Positions 1 through 9,441 of a stretch of 52,893 bases of DNA are shown here, piece after piece. The stretch's first letter is position 1. Each line of letters starts with the position of its first letter. Under the pieces are notes generated by a model that saw only the letters and a list, made by a program, of their open reading frames with translations, was not told where the DNA came from and did not search any database. The DNA comes from Actinomycetota bacterium (GTDB taxonomy: Bacteria > Actinomycetota > Actinomycetes > Actinomycetales > Microbacteriaceae): the NCBI GenBank assembly GCA_947450345.1, contig CANFVD010000005.1:1-52893 (forward strand). Reading direction: 5' to 3'. The position numbers and the translations under genes are program-made.

Positions 1-821
1 GTGCCGAAGCCCAGCGCGCGACCGAGCAGTTGGTTGCCGAAGCAGATGCCGAAGAACGGCATTCCGGATTTCAGCACCTCGCGCAAGAGTTCCACGTGGG
101 CGTCACTCGCGGCGGGGTCACCCGGACCGTTCGAGAAGAACAGCGCATCGACCCCGAGGGCAAGCACCTCCGGAGCGGTAATCGACTGCGGAACGACGTG
201 CGCATCGAACCCGCGCTCTGCGATGTAGGCGACGGTGGATTTTTTGACGCCCAGATCGAGAATGGCCACCGAGCCCACTCGCTCTGTCGTCGCTTCAAGG
301 ACGTACGCCTTGTCCGTGGACACTCGGTCGGAGAGATTTTGCCCGGCCATATCGGGAACTTCCTTCACGCGGGCCAGCTGTTCTGCCGCGGAGGTCGCAT
401 ACTCGGCTCCCGAGAAGATTCCGGCGCGCATGGCACCCTTGTCACGGATGTGACGCGTCACGGCCCGGGTGTCGAGCGATGCGATTCCCACAATCTCATC
501 GCGCACCAGGTCGTCGGTCAATGAACGCTCGGCGCGAAAGTTCGACACGACGCGGGAAGGATCCCGCACCACAAATCCCGATACCCAAATTCGACGTGAC
601 TCCATGTCCGCGTCGTTCATTCCGGTATTGCCGATGTGTGGTGCGGTCATCATCACGATTTGACCCGCGTAGGAGGGGTCCGTGAGGGTCTCCTGGTATC
701 CGGTCATGCCCGTGGCAAAGACGAGCTCTCCGAAGACCACCCCCCGGGCACCAAACCCAAAACCTTCGTATCGGGTGCCGTCCTCAAGCACGAGCACGGC
801 GGGATCAAACGATGTTGTCAC
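1..821 (-). CDS. carA: Carbamoyl-phosphate synthase small subunit (partial, C-terminus beyond window)
   Basis: Glutaminase subunit that supplies ammonia to CarB for carbamoyl phosphate, used for pyrimidines and arginine. The visible 273 residues start at a GTG (821-819) and hold the N-terminal CarA domain, with FATGMTGYQETLTDPSYAGQ near residue 35. The window ends just after the class-I amidotransferase nucleophile motif GICFGNQ, with Cys260. Catalytic His and Glu would lie past the edge. The start overlaps the stop of the upstream PH-domain gene as GTGA, implying translational coupling. It is the last visible gene of the pyr run, and carB probably follows outside the window. Confidence 0.95.
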   Translation of the reverse strand, partial: MTTSFDPAVLVLEDGTRYEGFGFGARGVVFGELVFATGMTGYQETLTDPSYAGQIVMMTAPHIGNTGMNDADMESRRIWVSGFVVRDPSRVVSNFRAERSLTDDLVRDEIVGIASLDTRAVTRHIRDKGAMRAGIFSGAEYATSAAEQLARVKEVPDMAGQNLSDRVSTDKAYVLEATTERVGSVAILDLGVKKSTVAYIAERGFDAHVVPQSITAPEVLALGVDALFFSNGPGDPAASDAHVELLREVLKSGMPFFGICFGNQLLGRALGFG

Positions 822-1345
822 GAGGTTTCCTTTTTCTGGGAGCTACGAACGTTCTGCAGTGCCGCGATGAGAGAGTCGCGTTCGGCCGTGGACTGACGGA
901 AGAAACTGCTGACCTCTCGCTGCCCCCCGGTGGTCTCGAGCCGCCAGTCAACGACGGTGAGCCCCCCGCGCTCGACGACCTTGTCAATTGTCAAGTGCGA
1001 GGTGGTGACGCCGTCGAGGTTGTCCAACGGGATGAGCGTGGGCTGTTCACCACGCAGATCGAACACGAGTCCCCGCTCGGTAAGAACGATGCGTGCCTGA
1101 GCGCGAAACGCGAGACCAGGCGCGGCGATGCGTTCCAAGACGTTCCGCCTTTCGGACGTCGAGACATAGAGACCGCTCCACGTCCCCACGATGTCACCGA
1201 AGTCTGCGGTGGCAACCTGAGCAACCGACATCCCGGTGGCATCACGACGCACGCGCCGTTGCCAACCGCGCCACATCAGCAGGAAAATGATGGCAATCAG
1301 CAGAACGGCGACAGCTGCGCCCCACAATCTATCCACGAGCCTCAC
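818..1345 (-). CDS. Membrane-anchored PH-like domain protein, conserved between pyrC and carA
   Basis: 175 residues. One N-terminal transmembrane helix (about residues 8-26, VAVLLIAIIFLLMW) is followed by a basic stretch and a soluble domain of about 140 residues. That domain has the alternating beta-strand pattern of bacterial PH-like domains, including ARIVLTERGLVFDLRGEQP and IPLDNLDGV. Actinobacteria commonly carry such a gene between pyrC and carA, but its role is not known to me. It overlaps pyrC upstream by 17 nt and carA downstream by 4 nt, so it is clearly an operon member. A link to pyrimidine synthesis rests on position only. No catalytic motif is visible. Confidence 0.75.
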   Translation of the reverse strand: MRLVDRLWGAAVAVLLIAIIFLLMWRGWQRRVRRDATGMSVAQVATADFGDIVGTWSGLYVSTSERRNVLERIAAPGLAFRAQARIVLTERGLVFDLRGEQPTLIPLDNLDGVTTSHLTIDKVVERGGLTVVDWRLETTGGQREVSSFFRQSTAERDSLIAALQNVRSSQKKETS

Positions 1346-2672
1346 CCCTACTCATGGCGTGGTCGAGCGCGTGTCCGGCCACTGTGTCAGCCGGCACAAC
1401 GGAACCGTCGTCAACCGTGAGGTAGCCGTCAAAGGCCGTGTACATGATCCGCCCGGGCAATTCGCGGCCGAGATACGGTGAGTTCGTCGAGCGCCCCGCG
1501 AGGTGCTCGGTGCCAAAAACCTGTCGCGCGCCGGAATCGACGAGCGTGAGTCGCGCGGGGGCACCAACACTCAGCCCCTGCCAGTCGAGACGGCCGATCT
1601 GTGCGGGGGTGCGACTCATGACCCGTTCGACGTCAGCCCAGGTAAGTTCACCGGTCTCGACCATCGTGAGGAGGACAATCGACAGCGCCGATTCGAGTCC
1701 CACCATGCCGAACGCGGCAACATCCCACTCACACTCTTTGGATTCGCTCGGGTGGGGCGCGTGATCGGTGGCCACAATGTCAATCGTGCCGTCGGCGAGT
1801 CCGCGGCGTACGGCGAGAACGTCCTCTGACGTGCGCAGGGGCGGGTTGACCTTGAAGCGTGCGTCATACGACTCTGCGAGATCTTCGGTGAGCAGTAGGT
1901 GGTGCGGAGTGACCTCTGCGGTGACCCGGATTCCGCGTTGCTTAGCCCACCGCACGACGTCGACAGAACCGGCTGTCGAGAGGTGACAGATGTGCAGGGC
2001 AGCACCCACGCTCTCGGCAATGAGCACATCCCGGGCAATGATGGTTTCCTCGGCGATGGCGGGCCACCCCGCGAGCCCCAGCCGCGACGCCAATTCGCCC
2101 TCGTTCATCTGGGCGTGTTCGGTGAGCCTCGGCTCTTGCGCGTGTTGCGCAATCACTCCGTCAAACGCCGAGACATATTCCAGCGCGCGACGCATCACGA
2201 GCGGATCGTGCACGCACTTGCCGTCGTCGCTGAACACCCGCACGCGTGCCCGTGAGTCAGCCATGCCCTTGAGGTCGGCAAGCGCAGTGCCGGCTAGTCC
2301 CGCGGTAACAGCACCAATCGGCTGCACCTGGACGTAACCCGCTTCGCGCCCACGCGAAAGTTCGAGCTCCACCACACTCGCGTTGTCGGCGACCGGGGAC
2401 GTATTGGCCATCGGAAACACGGTCGTAAATCCGCCGGCGGCCGCCGCCTGCGAGCCCGTGAGAATCGTTTCGCTCGCTTCGAAGCCGGGCTCACGCAAGT
2501 GAGTGTGGAGGTCAACCAGTCCGGGCAGGATATGCAGCCCGGCCGCGTCAATCACGCGAGACGCGTCACTCGAGACCGAACCAATCTCCGCGATGAGCCC
2601 ATCGCGCACCAATACGTCTGCCTGCTCGCCACCCGGCAGTGTGGCCTGGCGAAAGAGGAGCGAGTTACTCAT
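1329..2672 (-). CDS. pyrC: Dihydroorotase
   Basis: Cyclises N-carbamoyl-aspartate to dihydroorotate, the third step of UMP synthesis. The 447-aa length and sequence fit the long dihydroorotase type of the amidohydrolase superfamily. Visible motifs are the metal-binding [10 protein letters not shown] near residue 54, [30 protein letters not shown] and the catalytic VATDHAPHP. The start overlaps the 3' end of pyrB by 8 nt and the end overlaps the PH-domain gene by 17 nt. It should be co-transcribed with pyrR and pyrB and share their pyrimidine-dependent control. No key residue appears to be missing. Confidence 0.97.
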   Translation of the reverse strand: MSNSLLFRQATLPGGEQADVLVRDGLIAEIGSVSSDASRVIDAAGLHILPGLVDLHTHLREPGFEASETILTGSQAAAAGGFTTVFPMANTSPVADNASVVELELSRGREAGYVQVQPIGAVTAGLAGTALADLKGMADSRARVRVFSDDGKCVHDPLVMRRALEYVSAFDGVIAQHAQEPRLTEHAQMNEGELASRLGLAGWPAIAEETIIARDVLIAESVGAALHICHLSTAGSVDVVRWAKQRGIRVTAEVTPHHLLLTEDLAESYDARFKVNPPLRTSEDVLAVRRGLADGTIDIVATDHAPHPSESKECEWDVAAFGMVGLESALSIVLLTMVETGELTWADVERVMSRTPAQIGRLDWQGLSVGAPARLTLVDSGARQVFGTEHLAGRSTNSPYLGRELPGRIMYTAFDGYLTVDDGSVVPADTVAGHALDHAMSRGEARG

Positions 2673-3624
2673 GGGGTACCTCCGAGGTTCCGGTGAGAAT
2701 CGAATACAGCACGGACATCCGCACGAACACTCCGTTGGCCACCTGCTGCAGGATGACCGACTGCGCCGAGTCGGCAGCGGTCGAACAAATCTCGAGGCCG
2801 CGATTAATCGGGCCCGGGTGCATCACGAGAGTCTGGGGTGACAGGGCCGCGAAACGTTCTTCGGTGAGGCCCCAGCCCTGGGAATACTCGTGGGCATTGG
2901 GAAAGTAGGCGTCGCGCATCCGCTCGGACTGCACGCGCAGCATCATGACGGCATCGACCGGCTGGCTCAGCGCTGAGTCGAGATCGTGCGAAATCGTTAT
3001 GGGCCAGCTGCTCGCACCGGCGGGGATGAGTGTGACGGGGGCCACCACCGTGACGCGAGCACCCAAGTGCTCCAGCAGCCAGACATTCGACCGAGCTACC
3101 CGCGAATGCAGAATGTCGCCCACGATGACCACGTGAGCACCGTCGAGTCCACGGCCGCGCGCATCGGCACCGTGAATGTTCTTGCGCAGAGTGAAGGCGT
3201 CCAGCAGGGCCTGTGTGGGGTGCTCGTGTGTGCCGTCTCCTGCGTTGACCACGGGCACGTCAATCCAGTCGCGCTCGGCGAGCAACTGCGGTGCGCCCGA
3301 GGATGGATGGCGGATGACAACACCGTCAACTCCCAGCTCACGCAGGGTGAGGATGGTGTCTTTGAAGCTCTCGCCCTTCGACACCGACGATCCCTTGGCC
3401 GAGAAATTGATGACATCGGCAGAGAGACGCTTTTGGGCCACCTCGAAGGAAATGCGCGTGCGGGTGGAGTCCTCGTAGAAGAGGTTGACGATGGTCTTGC
3501 CCCGCAGCGCCGGAAGCTTCTTGTTATCGCGGTGACCGAGAACGGCCATGTCTTCGGCCGTGTCGAGGAGCGAAATGGCGACCTCGCGCGAGAGGTCACG
3601 CGTCGAGAGGAGGTGAGGGATCAT
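2665..3624 (-). CDS. pyrB: Aspartate carbamoyltransferase, catalytic chain
   Basis: Condenses carbamoyl phosphate with aspartate. The 319-aa protein carries the carbamoyl-phosphate loop [11 protein letters not shown] near residue 52, a lysine/serine loop region [13 protein letters not shown], and the [10 protein letters not shown] motif. No pyrI regulatory chain is nearby, as expected for actinobacteria, where the trimer works without it. The ATG start overlaps the pyrR stop by 4 nt (ATGA), a coupling arrangement. The substrate supplier carA lies two genes further on in the same transcription unit. Confidence 0.97.
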   Translation of the reverse strand: MIPHLLSTRDLSREVAISLLDTAEDMAVLGHRDNKKLPALRGKTIVNLFYEDSTRTRISFEVAQKRLSADVINFSAKGSSVSKGESFKDTILTLRELGVDGVVIRHPSSGAPQLLAERDWIDVPVVNAGDGTHEHPTQALLDAFTLRKNIHGADARGRGLDGAHVVIVGDILHSRVARSNVWLLEHLGARVTVVAPVTLIPAGASSWPITISHDLDSALSQPVDAVMMLRVQSERMRDAYFPNAHEYSQGWGLTEERFAALSPQTLVMHPGPINRGLEICSTAADSAQSVILQQVANGVFVRMSVLYSILTGTSEVPHE

Positions 3625-4160
3625 GCGTCATCACCGCGATCAATCTCAACCGCATCCGCACCGTCGGTTTCGACAAAGCACACGTTGATGCGCTCCCCCG
3701 GCGACGACGGCAGGTTCTTGCCTACGTAGTCAGCGCGGATCGGAAGTTCGCGATGTCCGCGGTCAATCAGCACGGCGAGCCGCACCACGTCCGGACGGCC
3801 AAAGTCGGTAAGTGCGTCGAGGGCTGCCCGGACCGTGCGTCCCGAGTAGAGCACATCGTCGACGAGCACCACCGTGGCTTGGTCGATATCGACGGGAACC
3901 GCGGTCGGCGACGGCTCGCGCAGAGGATTGCTCTGCAGGTCGTCTCGATACATGGTGACGTCCAGTGAGCCACGTGGGACGTCAGCCCCATCGATGTCGT
4001 GAATTGCTGCGGCGATGCGATCTGCCAGCGTGACACCGCGCGTGGGGATTCCGAGAAGCACGAGGTTGTCGCTGCCACGATTTGATTCAAGAATCTCGTG
4101 AGCGATGCGCGTAATGGCGCGTGCCACGTCAGCCGACTGCATGACGGTATTCGCAGTCAC
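3621..4160 (-). CDS. pyrR: Bifunctional pyr operon regulator / uracil phosphoribosyltransferase
   Basis: PyrR binds UMP and represses the pyr operon by binding RNA; it also has weak uracil phosphoribosyltransferase activity. The 179-aa protein has the PRPP-binding loop [20 protein letters not shown] near residue 100 and the GIPTRGV motif near residue 38. I chose the GTG at 4160 because AGGAGGT (4171-4165) sits 4-5 nt upstream. An in-frame ATG at 4142 (MQSAD) is the alternative. First gene of pyrR-pyrB-pyrC-PH-carA. Its leader carries a PyrR-binding loop (separate entry), so the gene is probably autoregulated at translation. Confidence 0.96.
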   Translation of the reverse strand: MTANTVMQSADVARAITRIAHEILESNRGSDNLVLLGIPTRGVTLADRIAAAIHDIDGADVPRGSLDVTMYRDDLQSNPLREPSPTAVPVDIDQATVVLVDDVLYSGRTVRAALDALTDFGRPDVVRLAVLIDRGHRELPIRADYVGKNLPSSPGERINVCFVETDGADAVEIDRGDDA

Positions 4161-4164
4161 CCTG

Positions 4165-4190
4165 ACCTCCTTCCCCGCCTCTCTGGACGG
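4165..4190 (-). promoter_or_regulatory. PyrR-binding RNA loop overlapping the pyrR Shine-Dalgarno region
   Basis: Read on the minus strand, 4190-4165 begins CCGTCCAGAGAGGCGGGG and runs into AAGGAGGT. TCCAGAGAGGC (4187-4177) matches the PyrR binding-loop consensus of Bacillus attenuators, and flanking CCG/CGG can form the stem. The SD starts about 4 nt after the stem. This resembles the mycobacterial layout, where PyrR binding near the SD blocks translation rather than transcription. No terminator is visible in this 66-nt leader. Confidence 0.8.
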
Positions 4191-4226
4191 CTTTAAAGGA
4201 TGTCTAATTACTGAGACTCTATCAGG

Positions 4227-4634
4227 TCAGGTGTTGGCGATGGTACTCAACAGGCCGTTAACAAAGCCGGATGACTCCTCGGTGCTGAGTTCAGAGGCCA
4301 GAGCCACCGCTTCAGACGTGGCCACACCGGCTGGAATGTCCGGGTTGAACATGATCTCCCACGCGGCACAGCGCAGAATGGCACGATCTACGGCGGGCAT
4401 GCGCTCGAGCGTCCACCCGCGCGCATTGCTCGATATGGCCTGGTCTATCTCTGCGAGATTTTCGACAACGCCATCAACGATGTCGCGGGCATAGAGCCAC
4501 GACGATTCGCGCTCGGGTTCCGATGCTGCGCGGAGCGCCTCCGCCATGACGATGTCGCTCACCGGAACGCCACGAACGTCGGCCGCGTAGAGCATGTCGA
4601 CCGCGCGTTTGCGAGCCTTAGTGCGGGCACTCAC
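4227..4634 (-). CDS. nusB: Transcription antitermination factor NusB
   Basis: RNA-binding factor that pairs with NusE (S10) on boxA of rRNA operons. The 135-aa protein begins MSARTKARKRAVDMLYAADV, the standard arginine-rich N-terminus of NusB, and keeps the helical core with INPDIPAGVATSEAVALA-like text near residue 95. The length is typical. The GTG start lies 3 nt after the efp stop, and the efp-nusB order is common in actinobacteria. A 66-nt gap holding the PyrR site separates it from pyrR. Confidence 0.95.
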   Translation of the reverse strand: MSARTKARKRAVDMLYAADVRGVPVSDIVMAEALRAASEPERESSWLYARDIVDGVVENLAEIDQAISSNARGWTLERMPAVDRAILRCAAWEIMFNPDIPAGVATSEAVALASELSTEESSGFVNGLLSTIANT

Positions 4635-4637
4635 GGG

Positions 4638-5201
4638 TTAGTCGTTAACGCGACCGAGGTAGTCACCCGTACGCGTGTCGACCTTGATTTTGGTTCCCGT
4701 CTCGAGAAAGAGGGGAACCTGAATCTCATAACCGGTCTCCACTGTCGCCGGCTTGTTTCCACCGGTCGAGCGGTCGCCCTGGAGACCCGGCTCTGTGTAG
4801 GTGATTTCGAGCACCACGCTCGTCGGAAGTTCGATGTAGAGCGGCGAACCTTCGTGAATGGCCAGCTGAACATCCTGGTTCTCGAGCATAAAGTTCGCTG
4901 CGTCTCCCACGGTCACGGCCGACACGCTCATCTGCTCGTAAGTGGTCTTGTCCATGAAGATGAACTCGGAGCCGTCGTTGTACAGGTACTGAAAGTCACG
5001 ACGGTCTACGTTGGCGGTCTCGATCTTGGTTCCCGCGTTGTAGGTCTTGTCGACAACCTTGCCCGAGACGACATTCTTCATTTTGGTGCGCACAAACGCG
5101 CCGCCCTTGCCCGGCTTGACGTGCTGGAACTCGATCACCGTCCACAGCTGACCGTCAATCTTGATGACGATGCCGTTCTTGATGTCAGCGGTACTTGCCA
5201 T
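4638..5201 (-). CDS. efp: Translation elongation factor P
   Basis: Relieves ribosome stalling at polyproline. 187 aa with the three beta-barrel domains expected: a KOW-like N-terminal domain, an OB domain and the C-terminal EFP signature region [13 protein letters not shown]. The loop lysine is Lys32 in [10 protein letters not shown]. From memory, actinobacterial EF-Ps that work unmodified often have a PGKGP palindrome around this lysine; here the last residue is Gly (see finding). No lysylating epmA/epmB is seen nearby. A purine-rich GGAAAGAAGAG precedes the ATG. It lies between aroQ and nusB. Confidence 0.96.
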   Translation of the reverse strand: MASTADIKNGIVIKIDGQLWTVIEFQHVKPGKGGAFVRTKMKNVVSGKVVDKTYNAGTKIETANVDRRDFQYLYNDGSEFIFMDKTTYEQMSVSAVTVGDAANFMLENQDVQLAIHEGSPLYIELPTSVVLEITYTEPGLQGDRSTGGNKPATVETGYEIQVPLFLETGTKIKVDTRTGDYLGRVND

Positions 5202-5231
5202 GGTGACTCTTCTTTCCGTCGGAACGTCAGG

Positions 5232-5675
5232 TTATTTGTCGAGCGAGATGAGGTAGCGCAGGGCGAGACGATAGGAATCGAAACCAAACCCCGCGATAAC
5301 ACCCGTGGCGACGGGTGAGATGACGGAATCACGCCGAAACTCTTCACGCGCGTGCGGGTTCGAGATGTGCACTTCAATCACGGGAACACCCGCGCTCGAC
5401 AGCATGGCGACTGCGTCGCGCAGTGCGTAGCTGTAGTGCGTGAACGCCGCCGGGTTGATGATGACCGGTGTCTTGCTGTCCGTAGCTTCGTGCAACCACC
5501 CCATGAGCTCGGGCTCAGAGTCGGACTGGCGAACATCAATCTCCCAGTCAGGAGCGTCCTCAGACAGTTGCCGCGTCAGGTCCGCCAGCGACGCGGTTCC
5601 ATAGATTTCGGGCTCACGCGTGCCGAGGCGTCCCAAGTTGGGGCCGTTCAGCACAAGCACGCGATTCATGCTCAC
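5232..5675 (-). CDS. aroQ: 3-Dehydroquinate dehydratase, type II
   Basis: Dehydrates 3-dehydroquinate to 3-dehydroshikimate, the third shikimate step. 147 aa, normal for the small dodecameric type II enzyme. Visible motifs are VLNGPNLGRLGTREPEIYG (catalytic Tyr25 and the flexible-loop Arg20), the substrate-binding NPAAFTHYSYALRDA, the catalytic-His motif EVHISN and AREEFRR with the active-site Arg. It lies 14 nt downstream of aroB and 30 nt upstream of efp, completing the aroC-K-B-Q order. Confidence 0.97.
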   Translation of the reverse strand: MSMNRVLVLNGPNLGRLGTREPEIYGTASLADLTRQLSEDAPDWEIDVRQSDSEPELMGWLHEATDSKTPVIINPAAFTHYSYALRDAVAMLSSAGVPVIEVHISNPHAREEFRRDSVISPVATGVIAGFGFDSYRLALRYLISLDK

Positions 5676-5689
5676 CAGACTACCGGCGA

Positions 5690-6772
5690 CTAACCGGCGA
5701 TTTCTTGATAGGCGGCAAACAGCAAACTCGTGTCTGGCACCTCCAGGGTCTTGGGCCGACCGAGAGATTCCAACACAACAAAGCGCAGCAATGATCCCCG
5801 AGCCTTCTTGTCACGCCGCATCGTGGCGAGCAGAGTTTCCCAGCGCCCGGCCGAGTAGGTGATGGGCAGCCCCAGGAGTTCCAGCACAGTGCGGTGCCGG
5901 TCCACCGTGGCGTCATCAAGGTTGCTGGTGAGGCGAGAAAGTTCGGCGGCAAACACCATGCCAATACTGATTGCCGCACCGTGACGCCACTGGTAGCGCT
6001 CGGCGTGCTCGATGGCGTGGCCGAGCGTGTGTCCGTAGTTCAAAATTTCACGCAACGACGATTCACGGAAATCCTCGGAGACGACGCGCGCCTTGATACC
6101 CACAGACTTCTCCACCAGCACCCGGAACACGTCAGATGTCGGATCCGTGGCCACAGTAACGTCGGCTTCAATGAGGTCGAGAATTTCGGAGTCGGCAATG
6201 AAGCCGTACTTGACGACCTCAGCCATACCGGCGAGGAGTTCGTTGCGCGGCAGGGACTCGACTAGCGCGACATCACAAATCACGGAGGCAGGAGCGTAGA
6301 ACGCACCCACGAGATTCTTGCCCTCATTGGTGTTGATGCCGGTTTTGCCGCCCACGGCAGCATCCACCATGCCCAGCACTGTCGTGGGGATGCTGATGAA
6401 GCGCACACCGCGCAACCATGTGGCGGCGACGAAGCCGGCGAGGTCGGTCACCGCGCCACCTCCCAGCCCGATGATGGCGTCGGTGCGGGTGAAATCTGCC
6501 TGGCCCAGAATCTGCCAACAGAAGGCGGCAACTTCGACGCGCTTGGCTGCCTCAGCATCGGGAACCTCAGCCAGAAGGACAGTGAACTCCCCCGCAAGCT
6601 CGTCGCGCAGCTCGGCCGCAACGATGGCGAGGGATGCCTGGTGCACGATGAGTACTTGCTTGACGCCGGAAAGCGAATCGGTCAGCACATCCGTGCCGAG
6701 GAGGAGGTCGCGACCAACGGTAACGTTGTACTCTCCCCCGGCGGAAACAGGAATGGTGGTCACATCAGACAT
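5690..6772 (-). CDS. aroB: 3-Dehydroquinate synthase
   Basis: NAD- and metal-dependent cyclisation of DAHP to 3-dehydroquinate. I start at ATG 6772 ([10 protein letters not shown], 360 aa) because GGGAG lies 7 nt upstream; an earlier start at 6805 would run 41 nt into aroK and adds a non-conserved leader. The NAD-binding GLGGGAVTDLAGFVAATW, the ISIPTTVLGMVDAAVGGKTG loop and the metal-site text LNYGHTLGHAIEH are all present. Overlaps aroK by 8 nt. Confidence 0.96.
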   Translation of the reverse strand: MSDVTTIPVSAGGEYNVTVGRDLLLGTDVLTDSLSGVKQVLIVHQASLAIVAAELRDELAGEFTVLLAEVPDAEAAKRVEVAAFCWQILGQADFTRTDAIIGLGGGAVTDLAGFVAATWLRGVRFISIPTTVLGMVDAAVGGKTGINTNEGKNLVGAFYAPASVICDVALVESLPRNELLAGMAEVVKYGFIADSEILDLIEADVTVATDPTSDVFRVLVEKSVGIKARVVSEDFRESSLREILNYGHTLGHAIEHAERYQWRHGAAISIGMVFAAELSRLTSNLDDATVDRHRTVLELLGLPITYSAGRWETLLATMRRDKKARGSLLRFVVLESLGRPKTLEVPDTSLLFAAYQEIAG

Positions 6773-7301
6773 TGCGAAACTCCCATTCCCGCGGGTATCC
6801 CGCACGCACCCATTTTGCTATGTCCGCCGAGATGTCATCGAGGCTGCCGGTCGAGGTGTCATAGGTGACCGTGGCGAGCCACTCATAGAGGGGACGACGC
6901 TCCGCAAAGATTTCCTTCCATCGCTCTAAGCCGTTCTCGGCGAGCAAGGGACGCTTATCGTTGTTGATGCGCGGAGCCACAGCCTCCGGGGTCACGGTGA
7001 GGTACACCACGGGCAGAAGCTCAAGGTCGTGCTGCGTGGCCGCGTCGAGAACAGCTCCGCCGCCGAGGCTCACGATTGCGGGATGACTCAGGGCGCGCTT
7101 AACGTGTTCTCGTTCCACGTCGCGAAAGCCCTGTTCGCCACGCTCCGCAAAAATCTGCGCAATCGGTCCATGCTCGTGAACGATGGTCTTATCGGTGTCG
7201 ATTGACTCAACGCCCAGGTCTCGAGCCACACGCCGTCCGATTTTAGATTTCCCGGCCGCCATGGGGCCGATCAGAACAGCAAGTGCGCGCGTCGTCGTCA
7301 C
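6765..7301 (-). CDS. aroK: Shikimate kinase
   Basis: Phosphorylates shikimate with ATP. 178 aa with the Walker A loop GPMAAGKS (residues 12-19), the shikimate-binding IDTD and FRDVERE motifs and the Gly-rich SLGGGAVLD that replaces the usual GGG substrate loop. MAAGKS instead of the more common GSGKS is seen in other actinobacterial AroK. The GTG start overlaps the aroC stop (GTGA, 7301-7298), so coupling to aroC is likely. Confidence 0.96.
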   Translation of the reverse strand: MTTTRALAVLIGPMAAGKSKIGRRVARDLGVESIDTDKTIVHEHGPIAQIFAERGEQGFRDVEREHVKRALSHPAIVSLGGGAVLDAATQHDLELLPVVYLTVTPEAVAPRINNDKRPLLAENGLERWKEIFAERRPLYEWLATVTYDTSTGSLDDISADIAKWVRAGYPREWEFRNV

Positions 7302-8497
7302 TCAGCGTCGCCCTGCGTCGCCAAGGACGACGGGATGTTCGCCACGTAGGAGTCGAGGTTGCGCTTGGTCTCGGTGAGCGAGTCGCCACCGAACTTTTCG
7401 AGCACCGCGTTGGCAATCACGAGCATCACCATGGCCTCGGCTACGACACCCGCAGCCGGCACGGCACAGACATCAGAGCGCTGGTGGTGCGCCGGAGCGG
7501 CATCTCCCGTGGTCACGTCGACCGTCTTGAGCGCGTGGGGCACCGTGGCGATGGGCTTCATGCCGGCCCGAACGCGCAACACGGTACCGGTTGACATTCC
7601 ACCCTCAATACCACCGGCGCGATCTGTTTCTCGCGCAATCCCGTCGGCCGAGGCGAACAGTTCGTCGTGCGCCACGGATCCACGACGACGCGTGGTCTCA
7701 AAACCGTCGCCCACCTCAACACCCTTGATGGCCTGGATGCCCATCAGCGCTCCGGCGAGTTGAGAATCCAGTCGCTTGTCCCAGTGCGTGAAGGAACCCA
7801 ATCCGGGCGGAAGTCCGTAGGCGTTGATCTCGACAACGCCGCCGATGGTGTCGCCTTCTTTGTGCACGGCCTGAACCTCGGCGAGCATGAGCGCCGCAGT
7901 TTCGGGGTGAAAACAGCGCATCTCGTCGGAATCAATGAGTTCAACGTCGGTCGGGTGTGGCAGTGGAGCCGAGTCGGGAACTGCGACCGGACCGATGGCC
8001 ACGGTGTGGCTGACGAATCGAATGCCCAGTTCGGCAAGAAAACTCCGTGCAATAGCTCCCAGCGCGACGCGCGTGGCGGTCTCGCGGGCGCTCGCGCGTT
8101 CGAGCACTGGTCGGGACTCATCGAAGTTGTACTTTTGCATGCCCACGAGGTCGGCGTGGCCGGGGCGAGGTCGGGTCAGTTTGGCGCCGCGACCCGAGTC
8201 CGACATTTCGGTCTCGAGTGGGTAGGGGCTCATGACCTCTTCCCACTTGGGCCACTCGGAGTTGCCAATGCGCAGGGCGACCGGGCCACCGAGTGATACG
8301 CCGTGGCGCACGCCCGTGGAGATGCTGAGTTCGTCTTGCTCAAACTTCATGCGTGCACCGCGACCAAAACCCAGGCGACGACGCGCGAGATCACGCTGAA
8401 TCGTCTCGCGCAAGACGGGCACACCAGCGGGCAATCCTTCAATGATCCCAATCAATTCAGGACCGTGAGATTCCCCTGCCGTCAGCCATCGCAACAT
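7298..8497 (-). CDS. aroC: Chorismate synthase
   Basis: FMN-dependent conversion of EPSP to chorismate. 399 aa, with the N-terminal signature [20 protein letters not shown], the central [19 protein letters not shown], a [17 protein letters not shown] signature and the C-terminal [18 protein letters not shown]. The ATG at 8497 follows GAATTGAGGC; the GAGG is too close for a normal SD. A CAGAAT hexamer 6 nt upstream could be a -10 element of a leaderless transcript (weak). The 95-nt gap before it separates it from aroE and is the largest break in this operon. Confidence 0.97.
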   Translation of the reverse strand: MLRWLTAGESHGPELIGIIEGLPAGVPVLRETIQRDLARRRLGFGRGARMKFEQDELSISTGVRHGVSLGGPVALRIGNSEWPKWEEVMSPYPLETEMSDSGRGAKLTRPRPGHADLVGMQKYNFDESRPVLERASARETATRVALGAIARSFLAELGIRFVSHTVAIGPVAVPDSAPLPHPTDVELIDSDEMRCFHPETAALMLAEVQAVHKEGDTIGGVVEINAYGLPPGLGSFTHWDKRLDSQLAGALMGIQAIKGVEVGDGFETTRRRGSVAHDELFASADGIARETDRAGGIEGGMSTGTVLRVRAGMKPIATVPHALKTVDVTTGDAAPAHHQRSDVCAVPAAGVVAEAMVMLVIANAVLEKFGGDSLTETKRNLDSYVANIPSSLATQGDAE

Positions 8498-8564
8498 GCC
8501 TCAATTCTGGCACAGCACACTGTTGTGTCCGGCCCATCAGACAACGCGCCTCAGCCATCATCCC

Positions 8565-8589
8565 GAGGGGTGCCTCACACTAACCCCTC
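8565..8589 (-). terminator. Inverted repeat after aroE, weak terminator candidate
   Basis: GAGGGGT (8565-8571) and ACCCCTC (8583-8589) form a 7-bp stem with an 11-nt loop, starting 3 nt after the aroE stop. No T-run follows on the minus strand, so it may be only a pause or mRNA-processing structure. It lies in the aroE-aroC gap. Confidence 0.35.
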
Positions 8590-8592
8590 AGC

Positions 8593-9441
8593 TCAGATGT
8601 CGAAAAGCCCGCCAAGTCCCACGGCCCGAGACATGGCGGTGCGGACCTCGTCCTCGCGATCGAGGGCAACGTCGGCAGATCCCGAGACAAAAACGCGAAC
8701 CTGCAACACAGCCTGGCGAACAAGCATGTGAAGTCCACCGACAATGCGGCCACCCGACGCCTGCCACGTGTGTGCCCGCGAGGTGGGCCACGGGGAGTAA
8801 GCAACATCGATGAGGATGCGGTTCTCGGCTCCAGCCTGAGCTAAATCAAGGTCAACCGACCCCGGCAGTGTCATGATGCTCACGTCATTTCGCGAGGACT
8901 CGGCAAAATCGCTGAGATGGTGAACGGCAACGTTGATGCCACACGCATGACCCGCCACGACAGCATTGCTCGCTCGAGTGGTGTCTCGCACAAAAATGTC
9001 CGCGCTTCGAGCTCCGGCACGGGATGCCGCCACGACAGCCGAAACTGCCGTGGCACCGCCGCCCACGATACTGACAGCGTCAGGTGCACCCGTCGCCGAC
9101 TCACGAATCACACTGGCTAAAGCCGGGACATCTGTGTTGAAACCCTGAAGGCGGCGGGAATCGCGATCAAACAGCAGAGTGTTACAGGCGCCCGTGATTG
9201 CCGTCGCTTCATCCACGACATCAGCGAGCTCGGTGGCACGATACTTCAGCGGCATCGTCAGCGACAAACCCACCCATGTGGCGTCCCGCGTTGACACGTA
9301 GCCGTCAAGCTGGTCCTCGGTCAGGTCCTGCCGACCGTAGGCCCAGTCGAGACCGAGCACCCGATAGGCCGCCGCGTGAAGAACCGGCGACAGCGAATGG
9401 TCAAGGGGATGACCCAGGACCGCCAGATTCTTACTGGTCAT
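8593..9441 (-). CDS. aroE: Shikimate dehydrogenase (NADP-dependent type)
   Basis: Reduces 3-dehydroshikimate to shikimate. I start at ATG 9441 (MTSKNLAVLGHP, 282 aa), with GGGAG about 10 nt upstream; the open frame extends further to 9498, inside mltG, without conservation. Shikimate contacts are visible in HSLSPVLHAAAY near residue 14, the catalytic Lys in LTMPLKYRA and the CNTLLF and GFNTDV motifs. The dinucleotide loop is VGGGATAVSAVVAA. Overlaps the mltG stop by 11 nt. With aroC, aroK, aroB and aroQ it gives five of the seven shikimate enzymes in one block; aroA and the DAHP synthase gene are not in the window. Confidence 0.94.
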   Translation of the reverse strand: MTSKNLAVLGHPLDHSLSPVLHAAAYRVLGLDWAYGRQDLTEDQLDGYVSTRDATWVGLSLTMPLKYRATELADVVDEATAITGACNTLLFDRDSRRLQGFNTDVPALASVIRESATGAPDAVSIVGGGATAVSAVVAASRAGARSADIFVRDTTRASNAVVAGHACGINVAVHHLSDFAESSRNDVSIMTLPGSVDLDLAQAGAENRILIDVAYSPWPTSRAHTWQASGGRIVGGLHMLVRQAVLQVRVFVSGSADVALDREDEVRTAMSRAVGLGGLFDI

